NCBI GenBank assembly: GCA_964539665.1
Contig: CAZIKB010000221.1
Span: forward strand, 1 to 5,977
Length of the DNA: 5,977 nucleotides
Origin: CAZIKB01 sp964539665
Lineage (GTDB): Bacteria > Zhuqueibacterota > Zhuqueibacteria > Oceanimicrobiales > Oceanimicrobiaceae
Direction: 5' to 3'
Shown here: piece by piece, positions 5,492 to 5,977 of the stretch
Layout of the letters: every line of letters begins with the position of its first letter
Numbering within the stretch: the stretch's first letter is position 1
Translations under genes and position numbers: made by a program
The notes under the pieces: generated by a model
Told to the model about the DNA's origin: nothing
Seen by the model: only the letters and a program-made list of their open reading frames with translations
Databases searched by the model: none

Positions 5492-5527
5492 GATTTACAG
5501 GATAAAATCGATTCCATCCTGTTTATC
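5492..5527 (+). other. Hairpin built from two ACAGGAT units
   Basis: ACAGGAT (5497-5503) pairs with ATCCTGT (5516-5522) over a 12-nt loop; GAT (5492-5494) and ATC (5525-5527) add three pairs beyond a TT/TT mismatch. It adjoins the right arm of the 52-nt inverted repeat. The ATCCTGT unit recurs in the sequence that follows (5535-5541 reads TCCTGTC). Confidence 0.45.
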
Positions 5528-5529
5528 TT

Positions 5530-5581
5530 GTTAATCCTGTCAATATGTTTATGTTACTGTATTTATGAAATTGGTACTAAG
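5530..5581. repeat. Right arm of the diverged 52-nt inverted repeat
   Basis: This is the partner of 5143-5194: GTTAATCCTGTC (5530-5541), GTATTTATGAAA (5559-5570) and GTACTAAG (5574-5581) are exact reverse complements of the matching blocks in the left arm. The arms enclose about 335 bp of hairpin-rich sequence with no gene. A smaller overlapping inverted pair, GTTAC (5554-5558) and GTAAC (5581-5585), is also present. Confidence 0.65.
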
Positions 5582-5595
5582 TAACGATTTATTTC

Positions 5596-5624
5596 TTGAC
5601 ATCAGTGATAGTATTTTTTATATT
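5596..5624 (+). promoter_or_regulatory. Near-consensus sigma-70-type promoter in the non-coding stretch
   Basis: TTGACA (5596-5601) and TATATT (5619-5624) are separated by 17 bp, the same core as the promoter at 3564-3592. A transcript would start near 5631 and run into the structured segment 5710-5821. No recognised gene follows inside the window, so it may drive a small RNA, a short peptide or a gene lost to the insertion at the right edge. Confidence 0.55.
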
Positions 5625-5709
5625 CTATTCATGTAAAGAGGTACTTGATTACTTAATTGGTAATTTTAGAATATCCTGCTATACTTTTTAGGGTCAGCCA
5701 ACAAAAGCA

Positions 5710-5821
5710 TTGTTCATAACCGAAGCCATTATGAATAACCTGGAAATAGAAATACACCAACTGTACAGATAAATGTTTCGTAAAGACAATGTAGAAGTAT
5801 TAAGTTTTTTTCGGGCTTCGG
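5710..5821 (+). ncRNA. Possible structured RNA with hairpin and loop-distal pairing
   Basis: 5710-5719 pairs with 5729-5738: TTCATAA with TTATGAA is a perfect 7-bp core, and outer pairs including one G-U bring it to 10 bp. The 9-nt loop contains CCGAAGCC (5720-5727), the exact complement of GGCTTCGG (5814-5821) about 90 nt downstream. Both are GC-rich islands in AT-rich DNA, so a pseudoknot-like contact is possible. The hairpin covers an ATG at 5731. No known RNA family was recognised; a chance match is possible. Confidence 0.3.
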
Positions 5822-5916
5822 ATATTCGAGGTGGACCGTTTATTGAATTTGAACTGTTATTTCCTCCGATCCCAATACCTGTGAGTCATAACCATACTAA
5901 TTCAAATGAATGGTAG
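5773..5916 (+). CDS. Small open frame of 47 codons, unrecognised
   Basis: An ATG at 5773 opens 47 codons to TAG 5914-5916, beginning MFRKDNVEVLSFFRASDIRG and ending in a proline-rich FPPIPIPVSHNHTNSNEW. It has no Shine-Dalgarno sequence. In the same frame, directly upstream, a 13-codon frame (5731-5772, MNNLEIEIHQLYR) ends in TAA immediately before this ATG, so the two may be pieces of one decayed gene. It lies downstream of the 5596 promoter and stops 14 bp before the terminal repeat. It could equally be a chance frame in a structured RNA. Confidence 0.2.
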   Translation: MFRKDNVEVLSFFRASDIRGGPFIEFELLFPPIPIPVSHNHTNSNEW

Positions 5917-5930
5917 AACATTAATCATTT

Positions 5931-5977
5931 GGTAGTGTCAAAAGTTTTATGAAAAAATGAAGAGTATTAAAGTGAGA
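5931..5977. repeat. Right arm of the perfect 47-bp terminal inverted repeat (probable IS end)
   Basis: Exact reverse complement of 8-54. The inner tip is GGTAGTGTCAAAAG. Because the same end points inward at both window edges, the flanking elements would be in opposite orientation, unless the element's own two ends are near-identical over this length. No transposase sequence is present here. Confidence 0.75.

Larger units (their letters stand above)
5016..5977. other. 962-bp stretch without a convincing gene, rich in inverted repeats
   Basis: No recognisable protein is encoded on either strand. From left to right it holds a 12-bp stem after the radical SAM gene, a block bounded by 52-nt inverted arms with about six internal hairpins including a terminator-like one, a near-consensus promoter, a possible pseudoknotted RNA with small frames, and the right terminal repeat. 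5418-5490 shows nothing I can interpret. Confidence 0.6.

Noticed and set aside
5143..5581. CRISPR array or retron
   Set aside because: The repeats are inverted, not regularly spaced direct repeats, and no cas or reverse-transcriptase gene is in the window.

Overview
The window looks like a low-GC bacterial chromosomal segment, probably from an anaerobe. The radical SAM enzyme, the Fe-S type Rrf2 regulator, and the clostridial/planctomycete flavour of the decayed glutamine synthetase all point that way. Phylum cannot be fixed by eye; a Clostridia or Planctomycetes (anammox-like) origin is a guess. The window is bounded by a perfect 47-bp inverted repeat (8-54 and 5931-5977). It is probably the end of the same insertion sequence lying outside on each side, so the segment reads as an interval between two IS copies or as an assembly contig that broke at them.

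Layout. 55-247 is a leader with one plausible promoter. 248-1594 encodes an AT-rich putative exported or lipid-anchored alpha/beta hydrolase. 1759-2242 is a glnA pseudogene: the N-terminal ~66 and C-terminal ~96 residues of a type I glutamine synthetase are joined by a frame-shifting internal deletion of roughly 280 codons. 2312-2638 is a short QueD/6-pyruvoyl-tetrahydropterin-synthase-like protein. 2704-3111 is a HicB-HicA type II toxin-antitoxin pair with the antitoxin gene first. 3131-3550 (TTG start) is an Rrf2-family regulator with three cysteines that could hold an Fe-S cluster. 3564-3592 is a near-consensus sigma-70-type promoter (TTGACA, 17 bp, TATATT) carrying operator-like palindromes. 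It drives a 238-bp leader and a 408-aa radical SAM protein (3789-5015) that I cannot assign to a known reaction.

5016-5977 holds no convincing gene but is rich in structure. It has a 12-bp stem just after the radical SAM stop, and a ~440-bp block bounded by diverged 52-nt inverted arms (5143-5194 and 5530-5581). Inside that block are several hairpins and a terminator-like element. Beyond it lies a second near-consensus promoter (5596-5624), then a 10-bp hairpin whose loop is perfectly complementary to an 8-nt GC-rich segment ~90 nt downstream. This last part may encode a small structured RNA or a 47-aa peptide.

How the parts work together (inference). The most coherent unit is the Rrf2 regulator and the radical SAM gene: an Fe-S or redox-sensing repressor next to a strong promoter with operator-like symmetry, in front of an oxygen-labile enzyme. 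The hydrolase, glnA remnant, queD-like gene and hicBA look like unrelated accessory cargo accumulated between mobile elements.
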